A stretch of 15,111 nucleotides of DNA, from NCBI GenBank assembly GCA_022616085.1, contig JAKEFN010000021.1:1-15111 (forward strand). Direction: 5' to 3'. Positions 5,354 through 12,256 of this stretch are shown one piece after another. Numbering within the stretch: the stretch's first letter is position 1; each line of letters opens with the position of its first letter. The DNA comes from a bacterium. GTDB lineage: Bacteria; Patescibacteriota; Minisyncoccia; Phycocordibacterales; JAKEFN01. The notes beneath the pieces were generated by a model, which saw only the letters and a program-made list of their open reading frames with translations, made no database searches and had not been told where the DNA came from. Position numbers and translations under genes: made by a program.

Positions 5354-6496
5354 TTATTTAAGCTCAAGCCTGCTCTGTAGGTCGCGGATAATTGCGCCGA
5401 AGACCGTAATAAAGAGAATCGCAAGTGCAAGCCAGCCGATAATGGGGATAAACGCGAGAACTGTTCCGACAATCGCGCCGATGAGCGCTGTTTTCCATGA
5501 AAGCGGCATTTCTTTGTTTTTGTTGAATAATCTTTCGATGAGAGAACCGAGAAAAACGACCATAATGATTATTGCCACAACGGCAAGAAGCATCCCGAGA
5601 AGGCCGAGAAGCATTCCCAAGTAGGCGCCGATCATTGTAGCGCATAATATGATTGCGATAATAGGGATGGCGATGAGCGCGGCAATGCCGATACCGAGGT
5701 TTTGCCAGAAAGTTCGATATGCGGATGCAACGATATTGCGGATGCTTTTTCGGAAAAGTTTGAGAAGGACGATTGCCGAGAGAAGAAGGCCCAGGAATTT
5801 GATAAGAACGATGAACCCGAATCCCGCCAACGCCGCTCTTTTGCCGGCTTTCCATTTTTGCCATTCAACATAATTAATTCCGCCGATTTGGGCGCCGTCT
5901 TGAACGAATGCATCCTCCCTCCCTTCAAATGTTATGGGTCCCATAACGCGTGCGTTTGGGCCGAAAGTGAGTTTTTCGGATTTGACAAAAAGGGGACCTT
6001 CTATCGTTCCATTGATAAATATTTCGCCTCCGGCGATCCGCGCTTCGCCTGCGACAAAATTTGTCATATTTACAATGCCGCCGGCGACCCAGAGGTCTCC
6101 GCTGACAGGCGCGTTTTCTGCGATAGAGAGCGTTCCGCCCGCAAGGAGAAGATCACCGCCAATGGGTGCGTTGACAGATACGTTTCCTCCCGCGATGCGA
6201 GCGTCTTCGCCTATGGGGCCTGACACGCTGATGTTTCCGCCAACCGCGACAAGATCTTTCTCAACCGATCCGGCGATGTTGACGCTCCCTCCGGCAGAAA
6301 ACAAATCGCCGAAAATAGTGCTGTTTATAATAACGGAACCGCCGCCGACGTAGAGATTATGGAAAAGACTCTCGCTTCCGACAGCAACATTTCCGGCTTC
6401 TTCGCGCGTAACGGGCAAAAAGTCGGCCGCCTGAACAAAAATGGCGGGGGCAAGTGCGGCAAAAAAAAGAGATGCCGCAAAAAATATCTTTTTCAT
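5354..6496 (-). CDS. Secreted beta-solenoid (bactofilin-like) protein with C-terminal membrane helices
   Basis: The 380-residue product begins with a signal peptide (MKKIFFAASLFFAALAPAIFVQA, probable cleavage near residue 23). Residues about 45-200 comprise eight tandem repeats of about 17 residues with consensus D-L-x-x-A-G-G-x-V-x-I-x-G-x-I-x-G, a right-handed beta-helix pattern like that of bactofilins/polymer-forming cytoskeletal proteins. After an acidic turn near residue 200, about four hydrophobic helices follow (about 222-245, 262-283, 285-315 and 335-370). Unlike cytoplasmic bactofilins, the solenoid should face outside. Relatives are often annotated as 'polymer-forming cytoskeletal protein' in CPR genomes. 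The role is unknown; an envelope scaffold is a guess. It shares an operon with the 4-TM gene downstream. Confidence 0.75.
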   Translation of the reverse strand: MKKIFFAASLFFAALAPAIFVQAADFLPVTREEAGNVAVGSESLFHNLYVGGGSVIINSTIFGDLFSAGGSVNIAGSVEKDLVAVGGNISVSGPIGEDARIAGGNVSVNAPIGGDLLLAGGTLSIAENAPVSGDLWVAGGIVNMTNFVAGEARIAGGEIFINGTIEGPLFVKSEKLTFGPNARVMGPITFEGREDAFVQDGAQIGGINYVEWQKWKAGKRAALAGFGFIVLIKFLGLLLSAIVLLKLFRKSIRNIVASAYRTFWQNLGIGIAALIAIPIIAIILCATMIGAYLGMLLGLLGMLLAVVAIIIMVVFLGSLIERLFNKNKEMPLSWKTALIGAIVGTVLAFIPIIGWLALAILFITVFGAIIRDLQSRLELK

Positions 6497-6513
6497 GAAT
6501 AATTAAAATTATG

Positions 6514-6541
6514 CTTATAAATTTTCATGGTGCAGTGTCTA
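6514..6541 (-). promoter_or_regulatory. Promoter of the solenoid/4-TM operon
   Basis: On the minus strand TAGACA (6541-6536) and TATAAG (6519-6514) are separated by 16 bases, each one base from consensus. The predicted transcription start is 10-15 bases before the ATG at 6496, giving a very short leader. The promoter diverges from the SPFH-gene promoter about 35 bases away. Confidence 0.5.
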
Positions 6542-6574
6542 TTAAATTATAACATGAAGTTTTTTTGTTCGACC

Positions 6575-6602
6575 TTGACTTTTGTAATAATTTATGTATA
6601 AT
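6575..6602 (+). promoter_or_regulatory. Strong sigma70-type promoter of the SPFH-like gene
   Basis: TTGACT at 6575-6580 and a perfect TATAAT at 6597-6602 are 16 bases apart. The predicted start is near 6609, followed by a leader containing AGAGGG at 6625-6630, one of the few clear Shine-Dalgarno sequences in the window. Confidence 0.8.
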
Positions 6603-6639
6603 TATAGTGATTTGATCTTATAAAAGAGGGATGAATTCC

Positions 6640-7587
6640 ATGAACTACAGTTTTTGGAAGCATGGCTGGTTCCCCGTTGTTTGGTGGGGAGGCGCCACAC
6701 TCGTTTTGTTGCTGAACCTTCCCGGATCGTCTACTCTGGAGATGGTCCGGAACACAATGTTTTGGTTGGTGGCGGTTGTATTGCCAGCCAGCCATTTTTA
6801 CCAGATAAACCTGGCAAACCGGGCACTCCAGTTTACCAACTGGCTCGGTTTTGTCGGCGAAAAAGAGCCGATTTTTGTTGTCGATGTCGGTCCGGTAATC
6901 TTAAACCCGTGGTTGATACGGGATAAGAAAAAAGACAATACGCCGGAAGGGATTAACCTCGAGGCATTTGATATTGCCGAGTGTCTGAAAAAAATGCCGG
7001 AAGGCGTCCATTTCAGCACACGGAACGAGAAGGGGCTCCAGGTGATTCCGACACGGGACGATCGCATGAGCGCGACGTTCTATGGCCTTATCACACCCAA
7101 CGTCGGCGACCTTAAAACGGCGATAAATTTTGACCAGATTGAAGCGCTCCGCCATATGGATGCGGAGATCAATCAGCTTCTCTCCAACGAGTTGAATAAT
7201 CTCAGCTCCGACTACGTTCATGAACACAAGGAGGAAATTCAAAGGAGCGTTGAGGCGCACATGCTCAATAGATACCGAAACCCCTGCGGGTATCGGATAC
7301 TAGAGCTTAAGGTTGACCTTCTCGATTTTTCGCCGGAGATGGCGAAAGCCCGCGTTACGGTCGGGGTTGCTGAAAAAATAAATAAGGCGGCGGAAAAGAT
7401 TTTAGGAACCAACACGGATAGGAGTGTCAGTTGGAAGGAGGCGAAGGACGACGCCCTTACTCTCCACGGGACGGTCACGAGAGAGATCAGACAGACCGTC
7501 TTCGGGGTGGACGAATCTCTTAAGGGAGTCGCCAACGTCTTCGCCGGTGCTCTTGCGAGGCGGCGGTCAAAAAAACGCGGCCGGTAG
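6640..7587 (+). CDS. Membrane-anchored SPFH/Band 7-like protein
   Basis: I chose the ATG at 6640 because AGAGGG ends 9 bases upstream, whereas the ATG at 6631 abuts it. The product is 315 residues. Two membrane helices occupy about residues 8-27 and 38-55. A globular region with a VDVGPVILNPW strand follows. Next come a long helical stretch (INFDQIEALRHMDAEINQLLSNELNNL...EIQRSVEAHML) and GYRILELKVDLLDFSPEMAKA, the pattern at the end of SPFH domains ('...GI.V..V.I.DI..P.E'), then a helical segment and a basic tail (RRRSKKRGR). SPFH proteins form membrane-associated oligomeric cages. The assignment rests on pattern and topology only. The gene is a single transcription unit with its own promoter and terminator. 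Confidence 0.55.
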   Translation: MNYSFWKHGWFPVVWWGGATLVLLLNLPGSSTLEMVRNTMFWLVAVVLPASHFYQINLANRALQFTNWLGFVGEKEPIFVVDVGPVILNPWLIRDKKKDNTPEGINLEAFDIAECLKKMPEGVHFSTRNEKGLQVIPTRDDRMSATFYGLITPNVGDLKTAINFDQIEALRHMDAEINQLLSNELNNLSSDYVHEHKEEIQRSVEAHMLNRYRNPCGYRILELKVDLLDFSPEMAKARVTVGVAEKINKAAEKILGTNTDRSVSWKEAKDDALTLHGTVTREIRQTVFGVDESLKGVANVFAGALARRRSKKRGR

Positions 7588-7595
7588 AGCCGCGT
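7575..7595 (+). other. 7-base-pair stem across the SPFH-gene stop codon
   Basis: ACGCGGC (7575-7581) and GCCGCGT (7589-7595) are perfectly complementary, with the TAG stop codon in the loop. It precedes the main terminator by 25 bases and may help protect or end the transcript, but has no T-run. Confidence 0.4.
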
Positions 7596-7619
7596 GATGA
7601 TAATGACATAGTTTTGAAT

Positions 7620-7649
7620 GCGGGGAACCATCACGGAACCCCGCTTTTT
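7620..7649 (+). terminator. Intrinsic terminator between the SPFH-like gene and gyrA
   Basis: GCGGGG (7620-7625) pairs with CCCCGC (7639-7644). An inner CC/GG pair and an AA/AA internal loop add to the stem, and five T follow at once. It ends the SPFH-like transcript just before the gyrA promoter. Confidence 0.85.
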
Positions 7650-7654
7650 GCTAT

Positions 7655-7683
7655 TTGCTTCAAACCCTGAAAAAGAGTATTAT
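7655..7683 (+). promoter_or_regulatory. gyrA promoter
   Basis: TTGCTT at 7655-7660 and TATTAT at 7678-7683 are 17 bases apart. The expected transcription start is near 7690, only about 8 bases before the ATG at 7698, with no Shine-Dalgarno, so the mRNA would be nearly leaderless. An overlapping TATAAT at 7684-7689 is an alternative -10. Confidence 0.5.
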
Positions 7684-7697
7684 TATAATAACAAATT

Positions 7698-10193
7698 ATG
7701 GCAAAAAAGGGGAGTAAAGACGAAGAAAAAAAAGAAGATAAAGACGCTCATCGAGGCATAATTCCGATTGGAATAGTCGAAGAAATGCGGACATCATATC
7801 TTGATTACGCGATGTCGGTTATTACCGCGCGCGCGCTTCCGGATGTTCGGGATGGCCTTAAACCCGTGCACCGCCGCATTCTTTTTACCATGCATGAGAT
7901 GGGCCTTACAAGCTCCGCAAAATTCAGAAAATCCGCGGCCGTTGTCGGAGATGTGCTTGGAAAATACCATCCGCACGGCGATGTCGCCCTCTATGACGCT
8001 ATGGCGAAGATGGCGCAGGATTTTTCGTATCGCTATCCGCTCGTTTTGGGGCAGGGGAATTTCGGATCAGTCGATGGGGATTCGCCGGCGGCTATGCGCT
8101 ATACGGAGGCAAAAATGTCGCGAATCGCGGCGGAGACGCTTCGCGATCTGGAAAAAGAAACAGTGGAATGGCGGCCAAACTACGACGGGACGCGCCGCGA
8201 GCCGGTATATCTTCCGGCCGCGGTTCCGAACCTCCTCTTAAACGGCACGCTCGGCATTGCCGTTGGCATGGCAACAAATATTCCGCCTCACAACCTTGGC
8301 GAGGTGGTTCTTGCATGCGAGCATTTGATTGATAACAAAGATGCGACAAATGAAGACCTTTTGAAATTCGTCAAAGGCCCCGATTTTCCCCTTGGCGGCA
8401 TCATTTACGGAAAAAAAGACATTCACCATGCATACGCATCCGGGCGTGGAGGGGTTGTGGTGAGAGGCGATACGGAGATCATAGAAAATGAAAAATCCGG
8501 AAAATTCGAAATCGTCATTACTTCCATTCCTTACCGCGTCAACCGCGCTGAACTTATCATTACCATTGCGGATCTCGTCCGAGATAAGAAGCTCGAAGGC
8601 ATCAAAGACATTCGCGACGAGTCGACGACAGATACGCGGATCGTCGTCGAACTCAAAAGCGGCGTTCATCCCCAGAATGTGCTCAATTTTCTTTACAAGC
8701 ATACCGAGCTTGAAAGCATGTTTCATTTCAACATGCTTGCGCTTGTGGACGGCACGCCGACAACTCTCTCGCTCAAGCTTATCCTCGAAGAATTTATAGG
8801 GCATCGCATCCTTGTGGTCAAAAGACGCACGGAATTCGACCTCAAAAAAGCCGAGGAACGGGCCCATATTCTTTCGGGGCTTAAGAAGGCTCTCGACCAT
8901 ATCGATCAAATCATAAAAACCATCAAGCAATCGAAAGATACTCCGTCCGCGCATGCGAATCTCATGAAGCAATTCAGATTTTCCGACCGGCAGGCGACCG
9001 CAATTCTCGAAATGAGACTTCAGAAACTTGCAGGCTTGGAACGGAAGAAAATAGAAGAAGAGCTTAAAGATACTCTAGAGCTTATAGGCGAACTGAAGGC
9101 TCTTCTCGCAAGCCCCTTAAAGATACGAAATGTCATCAAAAAGGAACTTCTTGACGCGAAAGAAAAATACGGCGACGAGCGAAGAACGAAAATTGTTGCC
9201 GGAAGCGCAGGACAGATTGCCGAGGAAGATCTTATTCCGGACACCGAGAGCATCCTCGTCTTTACGAAGGGCGGCTATGTGAAGCGCACAGACCCCGCCG
9301 AATACAAACGGCAGAAGCGCGGCGGAGTCGGCGTTGTCGATCTCAATACCAAAGATGAAGATTTTGTGACGGCGTTTCTCGAGACGACGACCCACAGCGA
9401 CCTTCTATTCTTCACGGATAAAGGAAAAGCATACCAGATCAAGATGTATGACATTCCCGAAGGGCGGCGCGCGACTCGAGGCAAATCAATTATGAATTTT
9501 CTCTCCATCTCTGCGGGGGAAAATGTCACTTCGATTCTGCCTTTTCCAAAAAATATGAAAGAAAAGACGATTTCACTCATGATGATCACTAAGAAGGGCG
9601 TGGCAAAAAAGGTCGTGGTGGAAAGTTTTCGCGATGTGCGAAGAAGCGGGCTTATCGCGATAAAGCTGGCTCCGGGAGACGAGCTTCTTTCTGCGCTTTT
9701 TGTTGAGAAAGGGGATGATTGCATTCTTGTCACGGCGCATGGACAGTCCATACGATTTAAAGAAAACGATATTCGCGAGATGGGGCGTGGTGCGGGGGGC
9801 GTGCGCGGCATCTCTCTTGCAAAGGGAGACTCCGTCGTCGGCGCCGACGTCGTGCGGAAAACCCACAACAATCCCGAACTCCTTGTGATGACCGAGAGCG
9901 GTTTTGGAAAAAAGACAAAACTCTCCGAATATAAAATCCAGAAACGCGGCGGTTCAGGTATCAAAACCGTAAAAGTGACGGGGAAAACGGGGGCGCTTAT
10001 GGTGGGCAAGGTGGTGAGCGATATCGAAAAAGAAATTGTCGCTATTTCTCGAAAAAGCCAGGTTATACGGATCGGTCTCAAGGATATTTCAACCCTGGGA
10101 AGAAGCACGCAGGGTGTTCGCATTATGAAGCTTCGCCCAGGGGATGCGATCGCCTCGCTCGTCTGCCTCTCGGACGAAGCGTGCGATGTGTGA
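7698..10193 (+). CDS. gyrA: DNA gyrase subunit A
   Basis: The 831-residue product has the type IIA topoisomerase breakage-reunion domain with catalytic Y135 in AAMRYTE. Also present are GQGNFGSVDGDSPAAMRYTE, the HPHGD motif at 91-95, and a six-bladed beta-pinwheel C-terminal domain from about 505. GyrA cuts and rejoins DNA; with GyrB it introduces negative supercoils. A GyrA-box-like QKRGGVG at 539-545 and a degenerate QKRGGSG at 748-754 favour GyrA over ParC, although the sixth residue is not the usual Arg/Lys. A lysine/glutamate-rich N-terminal lead of about 18 residues is extra. The residue matching E. coli Ser83 is V96, while D100 matches Asp87. gyrB is not in the window. Confidence 0.95.
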   Translation: MAKKGSKDEEKKEDKDAHRGIIPIGIVEEMRTSYLDYAMSVITARALPDVRDGLKPVHRRILFTMHEMGLTSSAKFRKSAAVVGDVLGKYHPHGDVALYDAMAKMAQDFSYRYPLVLGQGNFGSVDGDSPAAMRYTEAKMSRIAAETLRDLEKETVEWRPNYDGTRREPVYLPAAVPNLLLNGTLGIAVGMATNIPPHNLGEVVLACEHLIDNKDATNEDLLKFVKGPDFPLGGIIYGKKDIHHAYASGRGGVVVRGDTEIIENEKSGKFEIVITSIPYRVNRAELIITIADLVRDKKLEGIKDIRDESTTDTRIVVELKSGVHPQNVLNFLYKHTELESMFHFNMLALVDGTPTTLSLKLILEEFIGHRILVVKRRTEFDLKKAEERAHILSGLKKALDHIDQIIKTIKQSKDTPSAHANLMKQFRFSDRQATAILEMRLQKLAGLERKKIEEELKDTLELIGELKALLASPLKIRNVIKKELLDAKEKYGDERRTKIVAGSAGQIAEEDLIPDTESILVFTKGGYVKRTDPAEYKRQKRGGVGVVDLNTKDEDFVTAFLETTTHSDLLFFTDKGKAYQIKMYDIPEGRRATRGKSIMNFLSISAGENVTSILPFPKNMKEKTISLMMITKKGVAKKVVVESFRDVRRSGLIAIKLAPGDELLSALFVEKGDDCILVTAHGQSIRFKENDIREMGRGAGGVRGISLAKGDSVVGADVVRKTHNNPELLVMTESGFGKKTKLSEYKIQKRGGSGIKTVKVTGKTGALMVGKVVSDIEKEIVAISRKSQVIRIGLKDISTLGRSTQGVRIMKLRPGDAIASLVCLSDEACDV

Positions 10194-10266
10194 AATTAAT
10201 TTTGAGTTATTTTGAAAGAAACATTGAAGACATACGCGCTTGTTTTCTATTCTTTATAAGTTGTTC

Positions 10267-10272
10267 TATAAT
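10267..10272 (+). promoter_or_regulatory. -10 box giving a leaderless methyltransferase mRNA
   Basis: A perfect TATAAT lies only 7 bases before the ATG at 10280, so transcription should start at or next to the A of the start codon. The -35 is unclear (TTGTTT at 10240-10245 is 21 bases away). This supports choosing 10280 over the upstream in-frame ATG at 10181. Confidence 0.5.
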
Positions 10273-10279
10273 AAAAGCA

Positions 10280-10810
10280 ATGTTCGTAAATCCATCACAG
10301 GTCATCGCCGACCTTGGTCTCGCCGGCACGGAGCATGTTGCGGATTTTGGCGCGGGATCAGGCGCATTCGCTCTCTCTGCGGCAAAAGTCCTTCAGCAGG
10401 GGGACGGGCGAGTATACGCGGTGGATATCCAAAAAGATCTTCTTCTTCGCCTGATCAATATGGCGAAAATACAAAAACTCTCCAATGTGGAAATCATACA
10501 TGGGGATATCGAGCATGTCGGAGGAACCAAATTGGGAGCCGAGAGCATGGACGCGGTTATTATTTCCAATACGCTCTTTCAAATCGAAAATAAAAAAGAA
10601 GCCGCAACCGAGGCGTTTCGCGTTTTGAAAAAAGGAGGAAGAGCGCTTGTCATAGAGTGGCTTGAGTCGTTTGGAGGGCTTGGCCCCCCGCCTGAGGCTG
10701 TTGCGGCGCAAAAAGACATTCGACTTGTTTTTTTGGACGCGGGCTTCACGCATGAGCGCGATATTCCGGCCGGACAATATCATTATGGAGATATATTCAG
10801 AAAACCGTGA
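10280..10810 (+). CDS. Class I SAM-dependent methyltransferase (UbiE-like fold)
   Basis: The 176-residue product (MFVNPSQVIADLGL...) contains SAM-binding motif I as VADFGAGSGAFA (residues 20-31), the acidic end of strand 2 as VYAVDI (45-50), HGDIEHV (74-80), SMDAVIISNTLFQ (89-101) and RVLKKGGRALVIEW (114-127). These fit a Rossmann-fold methyltransferase of the Methyltransf_11/31 type. The substrate cannot be predicted. An in-frame ATG at 10181 overlaps the end of gyrA and would add 33 unlikely residues. The TATAAT just upstream of 10280 would lie inside that longer version. No nearby gene suggests a pathway. Confidence 0.85.
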   Translation: MFVNPSQVIADLGLAGTEHVADFGAGSGAFALSAAKVLQQGDGRVYAVDIQKDLLLRLINMAKIQKLSNVEIIHGDIEHVGGTKLGAESMDAVIISNTLFQIENKKEAATEAFRVLKKGGRALVIEWLESFGGLGPPPEAVAAQKDIRLVFLDAGFTHERDIPAGQYHYGDIFRKP

Positions 10811-10824
10811 TGGATTCTAATCTT

Positions 10825-10830
10825 TATAAT
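10825..10830 (+). promoter_or_regulatory. Possible -10 box before the solute-binding protein gene
   Basis: A perfect TATAAT lies 28 bases before the ATG at 10859, in the 48-base gap after the methyltransferase. No convincing -35 is visible, so the gene may also be read from upstream. Confidence 0.35.
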
Positions 10831-10858
10831 ATGAACGGATAGCTCGATATATTTTTTC

Positions 10859-12241
10859 ATGAAGCAGAACATTTCTTTTTTTCAAATGGCAATGCTTGGC
10901 GTTTTTGTCGCCTTCATCATAGTGGGCGTTGCTATTTTTGCCGGGCTGGTGCCGATTTTTCAAGATGTTGATATTATCACTCCCGAGATTATCGTATGGG
11001 GCACCTATCCGGCCGCTACTATGCAGAGAGCGCTCGACGCGTATAATGATGCCGTTCGTTTCGATACCTTGAAGATGGTATACCGCCAAAAAGACCCGGC
11101 GACCATCGATGCGGAGCTTTTGGAAGTTTTGGCCGTTGGACTCTCGCCTGACGTTATTTTTCTTCCTCATGACGCTGTCTTCAGGCAGGGAAACAAACTC
11201 TACCCTTTTCCATATCAATCGATGGATGAACGGACGTTTCGAGACACTTATATCGACGAGGGAGAGCTTTTTCTGACCGCTGGCGGCATCGCCGGTTTTC
11301 CCGTGCTTGTGGATCCCCTTGTCATGTATTGGAATAAGTCTCACTTTACCACGGCGGGACTCGTGCGCCCCCCGGCGTATTGGGAAGAGCTTATAGAGAT
11401 AACCCCGCGCCTTACCAAGAAGGATGATGCGTCAAATATTTTCCAAAGCGCAGTTGCGCTCGGAGAGTTCAAAAATGTGAGCTACGCAAAGGATATTTTG
11501 TCTCTCCTTTTTTTCCAAGCCGGTTCTGATATCGTAGGAGATCAGGAGGGAAAGTTTGCGGGCGTTCTTGATAAATCAGTCCTCCCGGCCCATTTCGGCG
11601 GAAACCCCGGATTGTCCGCGCTCCAATTTTATACCGCGTTTGTAAATCCGGGCACCACTATCTACACATGGAACGGAGCGCTCAAGAATTCCACGCAAGC
11701 ATTCATTGACGGGGAATTGTCTCTTTATTTCGGATACGCGAGCGAATTTTCAGGAATCAAGGCGCGAAATCCGCATCTCAATTTTGATGTGGCGCCTGTT
11801 CCGCAATCACGGAGCAATCCGCGGCGCCAGACATACGGCAAAATGGTTGCCGCTTCCGTTCTTCGCGGGTCTCCGAATCCGAGTGCGGCATTTCGAGGAG
11901 CGACTATCATATCCGGTCCCGTTTTTGCGGAGATACTTGCGCGAGAACTTGGGGCGGCTCCCGCCCGGCGCGACCTTCTTGCGGCGCCGACACCAGATGC
12001 GGCAACGCCTGTATTTTACGATGGTGCGATCATCAGCCGCGGATGGCTTGATCCCGATCCAAAGGAGACCGAGACGATATTCCGAAATGCCGTCGAATCC
12101 GTTATCTCGGGGCGCGCGACGCCTCAAAGCGCAGCTGGCAGGATGAACGCGGAACTCACAAGGGTTCTTGATAGCGTCTTCGGCTACAACCAGTCGACCG
12201 GCTTTAACTTATTTGATCCGCTTCAGCTTATAAATAAATAA
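10859..12241 (+). CDS. Membrane-anchored extracellular solute-binding protein (ABC type 1-like)
   Basis: The 460-residue protein starts with an uncleaved-looking membrane helix (about residues 9-32). The rest resembles family 1 sugar-type binding proteins: IIVWGTYPAATMQRALDAYN, LSPDVIFLPHD, GGIAGFPVLVDPLVMYWNKSHFTTAGL with PPAYWEELIEITPRLT, QAFIDGELSLYFGYASEF, and VAPVPQSRS. Such proteins close around a ligand and hand it to an ABC transporter, but no permease or ATPase gene is present. Here the N-terminal helix replaces a lipoprotein anchor, as seen in many CPR genomes. The next gene starts 15 bases downstream, so it is probably co-transcribed with the two-helix/JAMM-like fusion, suggesting a shared envelope role. 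The ligand is unknown. Confidence 0.75.
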   Translation: MKQNISFFQMAMLGVFVAFIIVGVAIFAGLVPIFQDVDIITPEIIVWGTYPAATMQRALDAYNDAVRFDTLKMVYRQKDPATIDAELLEVLAVGLSPDVIFLPHDAVFRQGNKLYPFPYQSMDERTFRDTYIDEGELFLTAGGIAGFPVLVDPLVMYWNKSHFTTAGLVRPPAYWEELIEITPRLTKKDDASNIFQSAVALGEFKNVSYAKDILSLLFFQAGSDIVGDQEGKFAGVLDKSVLPAHFGGNPGLSALQFYTAFVNPGTTIYTWNGALKNSTQAFIDGELSLYFGYASEFSGIKARNPHLNFDVAPVPQSRSNPRRQTYGKMVAASVLRGSPNPSAAFRGATIISGPVFAEILARELGAAPARRDLLAAPTPDAATPVFYDGAIISRGWLDPDPKETETIFRNAVESVISGRATPQSAAGRMNAELTRVLDSVFGYNQSTGFNLFDPLQLINK

Positions 12242-12256
12242 TGCATATACAAAACA

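Noticed and set aside
4801..5361. 186-codon plus-strand frame opposite the 4-TM gene
   Set aside because: The minus strand encodes a clear YvlD-like membrane protein; the plus frame is arginine/methionine/threonine-rich with no motif.
9275..10123. 282-codon minus-strand open frame inside gyrA, and a 244-codon one at 8238-8972
   Set aside because: Both lie antisense to a well-conserved gyrA, have odd serine/arginine/phenylalanine-rich composition and no recognisable family; they are shadows of the coding strand.
10181..10279. N-terminal extension of the methyltransferase from the ATG at 10181
   Set aside because: It would overlap gyrA, adds 33 residues outside the conserved fold, and contains the likely promoter.
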